From Bacilli bacterium (lineage in GTDB: Bacteria > Bacillota_I > Bacilli_A > RFN20 > CAG-826): a stretch of 38,905 nucleotides of DNA. Under the pieces are notes generated by a model. That model was given only the letters and a program-made list of their open reading frames with translations. It was not told where the DNA came from and made no database searches. The position numbers and the translations under genes are program-made. Positions within the stretch are counted from its first letter, which is position 1. Each line of letters opens with the position of its first letter. This document shows, in pieces, positions 15,538-22,750 of the stretch. The stretch spans positions 1 to 38,905 of the forward strand of contig JAKSUL010000010.1 of assembly GCA_024409055.1 (NCBI GenBank), given 5' to 3'.

Positions 15538-16620
15538 TTATTCTTCTTTGCTTCCTAGGTCGATGTCGGGGATCCGTTCGTATTTGTATTCGTCGGATTC
15601 ACCTTTTTTGCCCAAATCTTTCGGGAAAGTAATCGCGGCCGATTCACCAGAAAGAAGGGAAATATCGCCTTTGACTTTAATATCATCGAGGTAAAAGGAA
15701 GCGTCTGGATTGTTCTTCTTTTGAACATCCCTATCCATCTCGACGTCGATTTTCACCGATCTGGAAGTCCAAACCGATTCGTTATATCCAAAACCTAGTT
15801 CAAACGATTTAACGTTGGCGGCTTCGAAGAAATCTTTAATCGCCTTTTCGTTTTTTTCCTTTTCCTCAGGGTCTATATCGCCACTGCTTTTATCGAATTG
15901 GTCGAGGACAATATTTTGAAGCGTTTCTTTATCCTTGCTTGCAAATACAATGCTATTTGATTCTTTTGTTAGCGTAAATGTAAAGCAAGAAGAATACGAT
16001 TCATAGTTATCTTTCAAAGCGTCGGCCCAAGCAACATATGAAGAGGAGTCGACCTCGAAAGGCATGGCGTTATCAAGTGTGCTATGCGGCTCGATTTCTC
16101 GGTACCCTTTTCCTCTAGCAGGGAAGGTCCACATAGTGGATCCGACCGGTTGCAAAGCGTTAACAAGGGCATTGAGGGTAAGTCTAACTATTCCGTTTTC
16201 TGAGAGATCAATATAGGTTGTGTAATCTTTCAAATAGAAAGATGGGCGTAAACGCGTGACGGAGAAAGGCTCGCCGATGCCGGCGTCGACCGACATGGAT
16301 CCTTCTTGGAAAACTAAAGCGCCCATAAGGTTTTGGGCATTTTCGTCTCTTATATTATTCAGCTTTCCGGAAGCTTTGATATTGGTGGCTTCAAGGGAGA
16401 TTTTGCTTTCGCCTTCTTCTCCAATGCTCGTTCCTTTAAAGAAAAGAGAGAAATTGTCTGTTTCTCCGCCGATACTGGCCGAAGCGGCGTAAGTCTCGCC
16501 GGCTTTTCTAAAAGTTTCGAAAGTCGAAGTTGGATCAAATATCGTTCCCGAGGAAGATGAGGTTCCTCCGCAAGAAGCAAGCAGTAAGCTTGCGGTTAAT
16601 AAAAAGTACGCTTTTTTCAT
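15538..16620 (-). CDS. Lipoprotein of unknown function
   Basis: A 360-residue predicted lipoprotein: basic start, hydrophobic stretch and lipobox LLASC with Cys17, then a Ser/Gly-rich linker. The mature part alternates short beta-like stretches with charged turns and ends in a charged tail. It may be a LolA/LppX-like beta-sheet fold, but I do not recognise a family. I choose ATG 16620, one base after the methyltransferase stop (TAG-C-ATG), because the earlier TTG would spoil the signal peptide. No Shine-Dalgarno is seen; coupling to the upstream gene is likely, and a TATAAT at 16628-16633 could also give a leaderless transcript. Confidence 0.85.
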   Translation of the reverse strand: MKKAYFLLTASLLLASCGGTSSSSGTIFDPTSTFETFRKAGETYAASASIGGETDNFSLFFKGTSIGEEGESKISLEATNIKASGKLNNIRDENAQNLMGALVFQEGSMSVDAGIGEPFSVTRLRPSFYLKDYTTYIDLSENGIVRLTLNALVNALQPVGSTMWTFPARGKGYREIEPHSTLDNAMPFEVDSSSYVAWADALKDNYESYSSCFTFTLTKESNSIVFASKDKETLQNIVLDQFDKSSGDIDPEEKEKNEKAIKDFFEAANVKSFELGFGYNESVWTSRSVKIDVEMDRDVQKKNNPDASFYLDDIKVKGDISLLSGESAAITFPKDLGKKGESDEYKYERIPDIDLGSKEE

Positions 16621-16621
16621 G

Positions 16622-17341
16622 CTATTTATTATAAGCCCCAAATTGGTGCATGAGTATACCGCCGGCTACGCCGACATTCAAAGAATCGATGCCTTCCATG
16701 GAGATTCTAAGAGAAACATCGGAATCGGCGATGGTTTCTTCTTTTAATCCCTGCCCTTCATTTCCGAAAATGAGGGCGATTTTTCCATCGTGCGAATAGC
16801 CTTCTGCGGGCAAAGAGTTCTTCAAAGCGGTCGCCATAACAAAATAACCGTTTGCCTTTAGTTCCTTGATAGCGGACTGACTGTTTCTTCTTAGAATGTT
16901 CAACGAGAATATCGCCCCTTGGCTTGAGGCAATGGCCTTACCGTTATATGGATCGCATCCACCGCTTAAGATGACGTCATGGAATCCAAACGACAAAGCG
17001 GTTCTAAGAAGGGTGCCAACATTGCCAGGATCCTGCACTTCTTCAAGCATCAAGACGCGCTTTGAAGAAAGCGGAGCCTCTTTCTTTTGACGGCACAAAG
17101 CCACCACACCTTCTGGGTTTTTCGATATCGAAAGCTTTTCGATGATTTCCTCTGTAACGAGATAAATCTCGTCTGCCTTAAAACTAGTATCTTTGGTGGT
17201 ATATATTTCTTTGGCTAATCCGGCTTTTGAAGCCATTTCTACTCCATGCCATCCTTCGATGAGGAAAAGCCCGTCATGAGCCTTTTTGTAAGTGGCGGCG
17301 TCTTTGATTTTTTGATTGGTTCTAGATGTTATCTGCTTCAT
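16622..17341 (-). CDS. TrmH/SpoU-family RNA 2'-O-methyltransferase
   Basis: A 239-residue SPOUT-fold enzyme that methylates a ribose 2'-OH in rRNA or tRNA using SAM. A small N-terminal substrate-binding domain (about residues 1-80) is followed by the SpoU domain with its three motifs: DPGNVGTLLRTALSFGF, LIFGNEGQGL and SLNVGVAGGILMHQFG. Length and layout fit the RlmB/TsnR/YsgA-like group. The exact target base cannot be assigned. Its start overlaps the preceding YgjP-like gene by 20 bases, and a lipoprotein gene follows one base after its stop. Confidence 0.93.
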   Translation of the reverse strand: MKQITSRTNQKIKDAATYKKAHDGLFLIEGWHGVEMASKAGLAKEIYTTKDTSFKADEIYLVTEEIIEKLSISKNPEGVVALCRQKKEAPLSSKRVLMLEEVQDPGNVGTLLRTALSFGFHDVILSGGCDPYNGKAIASSQGAIFSLNILRRNSQSAIKELKANGYFVMATALKNSLPAEGYSHDGKIALIFGNEGQGLKEETIADSDVSLRISMEGIDSLNVGVAGGILMHQFGAYNK

Positions 17342-17957
17342 ATAATCTACCTGTTAGTTTAGCATGGAGCCTCTTGTAATCGGGACAGTATTTATAGACG
17401 ATTGCGTAAAATCTTTTGCTGTGGTTTCTTTGGAAGTCGTGGGCAAGTTCATGGACAATTATCGCGTCAGCGACTTCAAGAGGATAATGAACCAATATTA
17501 GTCCAAGAGAGATCCTGTGGGTCCTGCTTGAATTGACTCCATATCGAGTCGACATATTTCTGAGGATGAGCTTATAAGGCTTTTTAACGCCCATAATCGA
17601 TTCGTAATAGCGAAGTCTTTCCTCATATAGAGGAAGGATATTCTTTTTCGCGAACTTCAATAGTTCTTCTTTGCTGGAGAATGTGACGTTCTCTTTTTTG
17701 CCTAATAGATAAGTGAAATCTTCGCCTTCAGGCTTTATAGCCTGTTTTTTCTGGTACCGCTCTTTTTTCTTTAATAAGCGCGGCAAAAGTTTATTGATAG
17801 CATCATCGATGGTGAAATTGGTAACGAAAAGCGGAACGCGAACCGAAAAAACCATCTCCTCATTAGGAGCGCTGACATAGATGCCGCGAATTGCCTTGCG
17901 TTCAATCTCGGCGTGGTATGTTATTCCGTTAATTACGTAGTCTTTCCTTTTGACCAT
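17322..17957 (-). CDS. YgjP-like (DUF45) metallopeptidase-fold protein
   Basis: A 211-residue protein with the zinc motif HELAH followed by NHSKRFYAIVYKYCPDYK, where His of NHS is the likely third ligand. This is the mark of the YgjP/WLM (DUF45) family, SprT-like proteins often found next to nucleic-acid genes. The substrate is unknown. I choose ATG 17957 over the TTG two codons earlier. The start has no Shine-Dalgarno, but a perfect TATAAT (17964-17969) ends six bases before the ATG, so the transcript may be leaderless. The gene is divergent from the DUF523 gene and overlaps the RNA methyltransferase gene. Confidence 0.9.
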   Translation of the reverse strand: MVKRKDYVINGITYHAEIERKAIRGIYVSAPNEEMVFSVRVPLFVTNFTIDDAINKLLPRLLKKKERYQKKQAIKPEGEDFTYLLGKKENVTFSSKEELLKFAKKNILPLYEERLRYYESIMGVKKPYKLILRNMSTRYGVNSSRTHRISLGLILVHYPLEVADAIIVHELAHDFQRNHSKRFYAIVYKYCPDYKRLHAKLTGRLYEADNI

Positions 17958-17963
17958 AGTCAA

Positions 17964-17969
17964 ATTATA
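17964..17969 (-). promoter_or_regulatory. -10 box (TATAAT) six bases before the YgjP-like start
   Basis: A perfect TATAAT on the minus strand, with no good -35 at 16-18 bases. Transcription would be expected to start at or within a base of the ATG at 17957. Confidence 0.5.
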
Positions 17970-17979
17970 CCTTATTCGG

Positions 17980-18008
17980 TTGCCTTAGGGCTCTAGTTAG
18001 AATAAAAT
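17980..18008 (+). promoter_or_regulatory. Promoter of the DUF523 fusion gene
   Basis: TTGCCT (17980-17985), 17 bases and TAAAAT (18003-18008), 11 bases before the ATG at 18020. The untranslated leader would be only about 5 bases, with no room for a ribosome site. Confidence 0.55.
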
Positions 18009-18019
18009 CACGGCTGTCT

Positions 18020-18787
18020 ATGGAAAAGATTCTAATTTCGGCCTGCTTATTAGGCGACAAATGCACTTATAACCTCAAGGACAACTACCGCCGTGAGGTA
18101 GAGGAACTCAAGAAGCGTTTCTTGCTCGTTCCTTTCTGCCCCGAAGTCGAAGGTGGGCTCCCCACTCCTCGTAAACCCAGCGAGCAAAAAGGAAGCAAAG
18201 TCATTATGGAAGACGGAACAGACGTTACCCGCTTCTTCAATGATGGTGCCCAAAAAGCCCTCAAGGTTTGCAAATTTCACGGCATCAGGATCGCTATTTT
18301 GAAGGAAAAATCCCCAAGCTGCGGAACCCATTTCGTTTATAACGGCACCTTCAGCCACACCATCGTCGACGGAAAAGGTGTGACTGCCCGTTTACTTGAG
18401 TCATATGGCATCTCTTGCTATAGCGAGGATCAGATTTCTTGGCTCTTGGCCTCTATGGACGCCAAGGAAAGCGCCGAGAAGGAACGTCTTGCCGCAATAA
18501 AGGCCGCCAAAGAAGAACGCGCCGCCCTTCTAAAACAAAAAGAAGAGGAAGAGGCAAGAATACTCGAAGCGAAAAAAGAAAAGGCTGTGAAGGCCAAGAA
18601 AGACTTCAAGAAAAAACCCTTTAAGAAAAACTTTGATAAAAACGGTGAGAAAAAGTCGTTTAGGAAGTCCTTTCATAAGGACGGAGAAAAGAAACCATTT
18701 AGAAAAGACGGCAAATCTTTCTCCAAAGGTCCACGAAAGAACTTCTCAAAAGGGCCTAGAACCTACAAAAAGAGCAAACCGGAATAA
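18020..18787 (+). CDS. DUF523 (TudS-like) protein fused to coiled coil and basic RNA-binding-like tail
   Basis: The only accepted plus-strand gene. Residues 1-145 are a DUF523 domain: SACLLGDKCTYN (Cys9, Cys15), PFCPEVEGGLPTPR (Cys40) and EKSPSCGTHFVYNG (Cys101). Related proteins (TudS) use an iron-sulfur cluster on conserved cysteines to remove sulfur from 2-thiouracil. Residues 146-190 form an Ala/Glu/Lys helix. Residues 191-255 are a repetitive Lys/Phe/Arg/Gly tail (FRKSF, GEKKPFRKDG, two SKGPR units), like the basic tails of RNA-binding proteins. Such a tail is unusual for this family and suggests RNA as substrate; that is inference. There is no Shine-Dalgarno. A terminator overlaps the stop. 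Confidence 0.88.
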   Translation: MEKILISACLLGDKCTYNLKDNYRREVEELKKRFLLVPFCPEVEGGLPTPRKPSEQKGSKVIMEDGTDVTRFFNDGAQKALKVCKFHGIRIAILKEKSPSCGTHFVYNGTFSHTIVDGKGVTARLLESYGISCYSEDQISWLLASMDAKESAEKERLAAIKAAKEERAALLKQKEEEEARILEAKKEKAVKAKKDFKKKPFKKNFDKNGEKKSFRKSFHKDGEKKPFRKDGKSFSKGPRKNFSKGPRTYKKSKPE

Positions 18788-18800
18788 ATCCGGTTTTTCT
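18776..18800 (+). terminator. Terminator of the DUF523 fusion gene
   Basis: AAACCGG-AATAAAT-CCGGTTTTTCTTTT overlaps the stop codon. The other strand lacks a good T run, so it mainly serves the plus strand, though it may hinder convergent transcription from the small membrane gene. Confidence 0.85.
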
Positions 18801-18801
18801 T

Positions 18802-19038
18802 TTAAAGCTTTTCTTCGTTATGTTCTTCTTTTTCTTTGATTAGATCGAGTTTATGGAAGATAGCCCCACTTACATAGCTTAGGCAAAGAAGGACCAATCC
18901 GTTCACCGCCATAAAGCCCATCATGACGAATTGGCTGGTAAAGTAGGCCATTATCGCCAAAACAATCATGGCAACCCCGCCAATAAGCAATCCGTATGTT
19001 GCCATCTTTTTTCTGTTTTCGTATTTGTTTTCATCCAT
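18802..19038 (-). CDS. Small two-pass membrane protein
   Basis: A 78-residue protein with a charged start (MDENKYENRKK), two hydrophobic helices (about residues 12-34 and 38-60) and a Glu/Lys-rich end. A strong AGGAGG lies 8 bases before the ATG. No family recognised. It stands alone, between the M6 protease terminator and the convergent DUF523 gene. Its function is unknown, but the clean ribosome site and clear membrane pattern support a real gene. Confidence 0.78.
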   Translation of the reverse strand: MDENKYENRKKMATYGLLIGGVAMIVLAIMAYFTSQFVMMGFMAVNGLVLLCLSYVSGAIFHKLDLIKEKEEHNEEKL

Positions 19039-19095
19039 ACAAACAAACCTCCTATTAACCTATAGGAAAGTTTTTCGAAAAAAGGGCAGACAAAA

Positions 19096-19124
19096 TGAAA
19101 AAAAGACCCCCGAAGGAGTCTTTT
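19096..19124 (-). terminator. Terminator after the M6 protease (end of the opp operon)
   Basis: On the minus strand AAAGACTCC-TTCG-GGGGTCTTT with a run of seven T. It lies 13 bases past the protease stop and closes the long unit beginning near 32290. Confidence 0.92.
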
Positions 19125-19137
19125 GTCTTTCGTCCAA

Positions 19138-20877
19138 TTAGGCGTTGAGGGTGACCTGGATGGTCGCGGTAGCACCATACTGGGCGTTCTCGACGATATC
19201 GAGGACTTTGAGATTGTAGTTGATGGTGCAATCTTCGTCGATCGTGTAGGTCTGCTCAGTGGCGCTCTTCCAACCGGTTGTGGTCTTGGCTTTGTTCCAG
19301 AGATTGGTTCCGGAAGGCATGAAGGTCTTGCACCAAGCGCTTCCTTCTTTGAAGGACATGCGGTTGTTCTTCTTTAAAAGGGAGTCGTTATCGCAAGAAT
19401 AGGTGTGGCTATTGGTGACGTTCATTTCCTTAACGGAAGATTCAACGACCATAGCTTGAGCCATATAGCCCTTGCCGATTTCTTTGCCATCAGAGTCGAA
19501 ACGCGGGAAGTAGTCGCCATCGCTCTTGAGTCCGCTACGTCCACCATAGGAGTTGGTAAGACGGAGGGAGGTAGCCTTGCGGCCGATTTCATCAGCGTCG
19601 GTGTAGTACTGATCGTGGTTCTTTCCACCACCGTAGACCCTAGCGTCGATATGGGAGACGCGGATGCCGGCTTTAGTGTAACCCGGGGTTCCTTCATATC
19701 CGTTCATGTAGTCTTGTTCACAAAGTTTTCCATAAGGACCCATGAGTTCGACCATCATGTATTCGTCGAAGGCGGTTCCGTTATAATCCGGGGAAGCAAG
19801 AAGCAAAGCCTCTCCGGAAGTGGAAGCGAGGTTAAGCGTGATGACGGCGGTTTTGCCACCTTCGAGCATATCTTCGCTTAAGACCCACGGCTTAGCCCAG
19901 CCAAGCTGGAATTTGCTGTAGGCGCTCTGGTCGCCAAGGTTGTGGTCCATATAGTCGATGCCGCCCATCGGAGCCCACATGCTGTTGTAGTCATAGTAGT
20001 CGTCAAGACCAAGGGTATGGCCAGTTTCGTGGATGAGGGTATGGGCATCATATCCACCATAAGACTTGGTGATGAATCTTGTGGAAGCAAAAGCCAAAGT
20101 CTTAATGGCAGGACGCGAATAGTTCGGGGAGTTTGAAGTATAAGTAACGTAAGCCCACCAGAAATCGGTTAAGCCATCGGTGTAAGGATAGGCGTAGATG
20201 TTCCACATCAAGTCGATGTAGCCATCTTTGTCGGTGTCGAAAGAGTTCCAAGTCGGGGCATCTTCGCCAAGGGCGCCGTGTCCTTCTTTCTTGTATTCGG
20301 CATCATACCAATCACGGACATAGCTAGAAGCATAAACGCCACCTTGTCCGCCAGAAGCGCTCCTGAACTGCTTCGGTGTTCCGTTATACGGAACCCAGCA
20401 CGGTAAGACGTAAACGTCGAAAGCACCGTGTCCATAGGAAGAAGTCTCGTAGAATTCTCTCAAAGAGATGGATCCGCCAACTTCCGCCATTTCTTCAGCG
20501 GTGCCGGTGAAGGTGCGGGTAACGTGCTCCAAAAGATCGTCGGTGGCTTCGATGTAGTTCGGATCGGTCGGATCTTCCATAAAGCTCATCGGAGCAACGA
20601 GAAGTTTCTGCTTGTGTTCGTTGTCGTGATAGTTATCAACGTGCGGGCTTCCGGCGTTCTTATAAAGCTGGTTCCTGTTGAGGTTTTGTTCATTCCCTTT
20701 ATCGTCGATATAGGTTGTCTGGCCATAATCGAGATCCTCATTGGTGATGTCGGCTTTCGCCTGGCTTGAGGAAGAGGAAGAAGAAAAGATGCTGCTAGAT
20801 GTTCCATCGCCGCCTCCGCAGGAAGCAAGAATCATCGATAAAGCAACTGCTGAGAAGCCAAGTACTGTCTTTTTCAT
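19138..20877 (-). CDS. M6-family metalloprotease lipoprotein (immune inhibitor A-like)
   Basis: A secreted, lipid-anchored zinc protease of 579 residues. The signal peptide ends in the lipobox ILASC (Cys20), followed by a Gly/Ser linker. The catalytic site is HETGHTLGLDDYYDY (His283, Glu284, His287), with the M6-typical GGIDYMDHNLGDQSAYSKFQLGW downstream. FDTDKDGYID (213-222) looks like a calcium-binding loop. M6 enzymes cut host and environmental proteins. It follows a DUF3899 gene by 14 bases with an AAAAAGGAG site and is the last gene of the opp operon, so its peptide products are a likely source for the importer. It needs LspA for processing. Confidence 0.93.
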   Translation of the reverse strand: MKKTVLGFSAVALSMILASCGGGDGTSSSIFSSSSSSSQAKADITNEDLDYGQTTYIDDKGNEQNLNRNQLYKNAGSPHVDNYHDNEHKQKLLVAPMSFMEDPTDPNYIEATDDLLEHVTRTFTGTAEEMAEVGGSISLREFYETSSYGHGAFDVYVLPCWVPYNGTPKQFRSASGGQGGVYASSYVRDWYDAEYKKEGHGALGEDAPTWNSFDTDKDGYIDLMWNIYAYPYTDGLTDFWWAYVTYTSNSPNYSRPAIKTLAFASTRFITKSYGGYDAHTLIHETGHTLGLDDYYDYNSMWAPMGGIDYMDHNLGDQSAYSKFQLGWAKPWVLSEDMLEGGKTAVITLNLASTSGEALLLASPDYNGTAFDEYMMVELMGPYGKLCEQDYMNGYEGTPGYTKAGIRVSHIDARVYGGGKNHDQYYTDADEIGRKATSLRLTNSYGGRSGLKSDGDYFPRFDSDGKEIGKGYMAQAMVVESSVKEMNVTNSHTYSCDNDSLLKKNNRMSFKEGSAWCKTFMPSGTNLWNKAKTTTGWKSATEQTYTIDEDCTINYNLKVLDIVENAQYGATATIQVTLNA

Positions 20878-20891
20878 AATGTTTCTCCTTT

Positions 20892-21341
20892 TTATTGTGC
20901 CGTCATATGGATCGCAAGAAGAATCGCCCCCACCGCTAAGAAGAGAAGACTCACGAAGAGCAATCCTCTGATGGGGTTCCTTCCCTTGGAATCCTTTTGC
21001 ATTTTGTAGTCGTAAAAGGTTTTTGGGAAGTTATTTTTGCGATAATTCGGCTTGAATACGGTGAAGACGGCGATTTTCAATCCGTATTCCAATATATCAA
21101 ACGTTCCTTTGGAAGAAACGAACGACATCAAGTAGATGAGGATTCCAAAGAATCCGGTGATGCCTATGGCATCCATGGCGAGCGAGACCCCGTCTTTGGG
21201 ACCTTGCTGCCATAAGAAATATTCAATTAGGAATATAAGGGTCGACGTAACAAGCAAGCAACCGGTGGATATAGCTAACGAGATGAAGAAGAGTTTATCG
21301 AAGAACCTCTTCTTTTCCCCTTCCACTAGCGGCTCACTCAT
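20892..21341 (-). CDS. DUF3899-like three-pass membrane protein
   Basis: A 149-residue protein with hydrophobic segments at about residues 17-44, 56-75 and 124-146, and a basic loop (FKPNYRKNNFPKTFYDYKMQKDSKGRN) between the last two. The pattern GILIYLMSFVSSKGTFDILEYGLK...YYDYK-like loop...membrane segment resembles the DUF3899 family of Firmicutes, which has no known function. It overlaps oppF by 4 bases and precedes the M6 protease, so it is made with the peptide importer. The family call is by remembered pattern. Confidence 0.75.
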   Translation of the reverse strand: MSEPLVEGEKKRFFDKLFFISLAISTGCLLVTSTLIFLIEYFLWQQGPKDGVSLAMDAIGITGFFGILIYLMSFVSSKGTFDILEYGLKIAVFTVFKPNYRKNNFPKTFYDYKMQKDSKGRNPIRGLLFVSLLFLAVGAILLAIHMTAQ

Positions 21342-22750
21342 TTTTTAAGCTCCTTGGCGTAGCGCTCGGCTTCTTCGTCATTGCAATAAACGAAGTGTCC
21401 AGGAACGATTTCGCGATAGGAAGGCTTCTGAACGGAGTAGTTATGCTCCTGAGAAGGCTTATAGATAATCCTCTGACGGGTCGCTTCGGTGACCGGGTCC
21501 GGATACGGAACCGCGGAAAGAAGCGATTTCGTGTACGGGTGGAGCGGATGGGCGAAGAGCTCATCGCTGGAGGCGAGTTCAACGAGGTTTCCGTAATACA
21601 TAACCGCGATGCGATCGCAGAAATATTTAACAACGGAGAGGTTGTGGGCGATGAAGATGATGGTAAGCCCAAGGTTATTCCTTAAATCGTTAAGGAGGTT
21701 AATGACCTGAGCTTGGACCGAGACGTCAAGAGCGCTAACAGGTTCGTCGGCGATGATGAGTTCCGGCTTCATGATGATAGCCCTAGCGATACCGATACGC
21801 TGACGCTGGCCGCCCGAGAATTCGTGCGGATAACGGTTGGCGTGTTCAGGGACCAATCCAACGAGCTTAAGGACGCGTTGGACTTCGCTATCGATGTAAT
21901 CCTGATCGGTGATGCCTTGGATAACTAAGCCTTCGGCGATGATGTTGCGGACCGTCATCCTTGGGTTCAAGGAAGCGATAGGATCCTGGAAGATCATCTG
22001 AACTTTGTTGGCCAAGGTCGTCTTCTTCGCCTTATGAAGTTCGGCTTTGTACTCTTTGTATTTGGCCGCTTCTTCTTCGGTGAGAGGATTCTCTTTGCTA
22101 TTTGCTTCGCGAGCTATGATGTCGGCGTATTTCTCGTTGACTAAAGCGACTTCGCGCTCGGCAATCTTCTTATTGAACTCACGATTAGCCTTTTTGGCGT
22201 CCTCGATGCGTTTCTTTTCGAAGGCCGTAACCTCTTTCGCGTTAGCAATGGTCTTTTCGATCTCGTCGTATTCGGGATCGACTTCGGCGCGCATGCTCCT
22301 ATAAAGCTCGAGTTTTTCGCTATATTTAGCGTCTCCCTCGGTTTCGATTGGCTCAGAGGTCAGAGAAGGACGGACGCCGAACCTAGTGTAATAGGCGGCG
22401 ATGAAGTCTTCCTCTTGGGTTTTGATTTTATTCGTCAATTCCTCAACCTTTTTCTGGGCTCTGAGATTGACGTATTTGATTTCCTTTTGGTTCCATCTCC
22501 AGCCGGCGGCGATGCGAATGCCGTCCAAGAAGACGTCACCAGAAGTGATTGGGTAAAGCCTCATCAAGGAACGTCCGGTCGTGGTTTTGCCACATCCAGA
22601 CTCGCCAACAAGTCCGAAGACTTCGCCTTTTTTGACGTTGAAGCTGACCTTATGGACAGCCTTAAGCCATTTGGCGGCGCCTTTTCCACCTTTAAAGTGG
22701 AAATATTGGCAAAGGTGCTTAACTACTAATAGATTTTCATCATTTTCCAT
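21338..22750 (-). CDS. oppF: Oligopeptide ABC transporter ATPase OppF with large helical insertion
   Basis: One of the two ATPases that power OppBC. Walker A GESGCGKTT (49-57), Q-loop IFQDP (253-257), signature FSGGQRQR (311-318), Walker B LIIADEP (331-337), and the family C-terminal region with HPLHPYTKSLLSAVPYPDP follow in order. At 470 residues it is about 140 longer than common OppF. The extra ~165 residues (about 82-245) lie between Walker A and the Q-loop, are rich in Lys, Glu and Ala, and probably form helical hairpins. The gene overlaps oppD by 11 bases and the DUF3899 gene by 4. Confidence 0.95.
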   Translation of the reverse strand: MENDENLLVVKHLCQYFHFKGGKGAAKWLKAVHKVSFNVKKGEVFGLVGESGCGKTTTGRSLMRLYPITSGDVFLDGIRIAAGWRWNQKEIKYVNLRAQKKVEELTNKIKTQEEDFIAAYYTRFGVRPSLTSEPIETEGDAKYSEKLELYRSMRAEVDPEYDEIEKTIANAKEVTAFEKKRIEDAKKANREFNKKIAEREVALVNEKYADIIAREANSKENPLTEEEAAKYKEYKAELHKAKKTTLANKVQMIFQDPIASLNPRMTVRNIIAEGLVIQGITDQDYIDSEVQRVLKLVGLVPEHANRYPHEFSGGQRQRIGIARAIIMKPELIIADEPVSALDVSVQAQVINLLNDLRNNLGLTIIFIAHNLSVVKYFCDRIAVMYYGNLVELASSDELFAHPLHPYTKSLLSAVPYPDPVTEATRQRIIYKPSQEHNYSVQKPSYREIVPGHFVYCNDEEAERYAKELKK

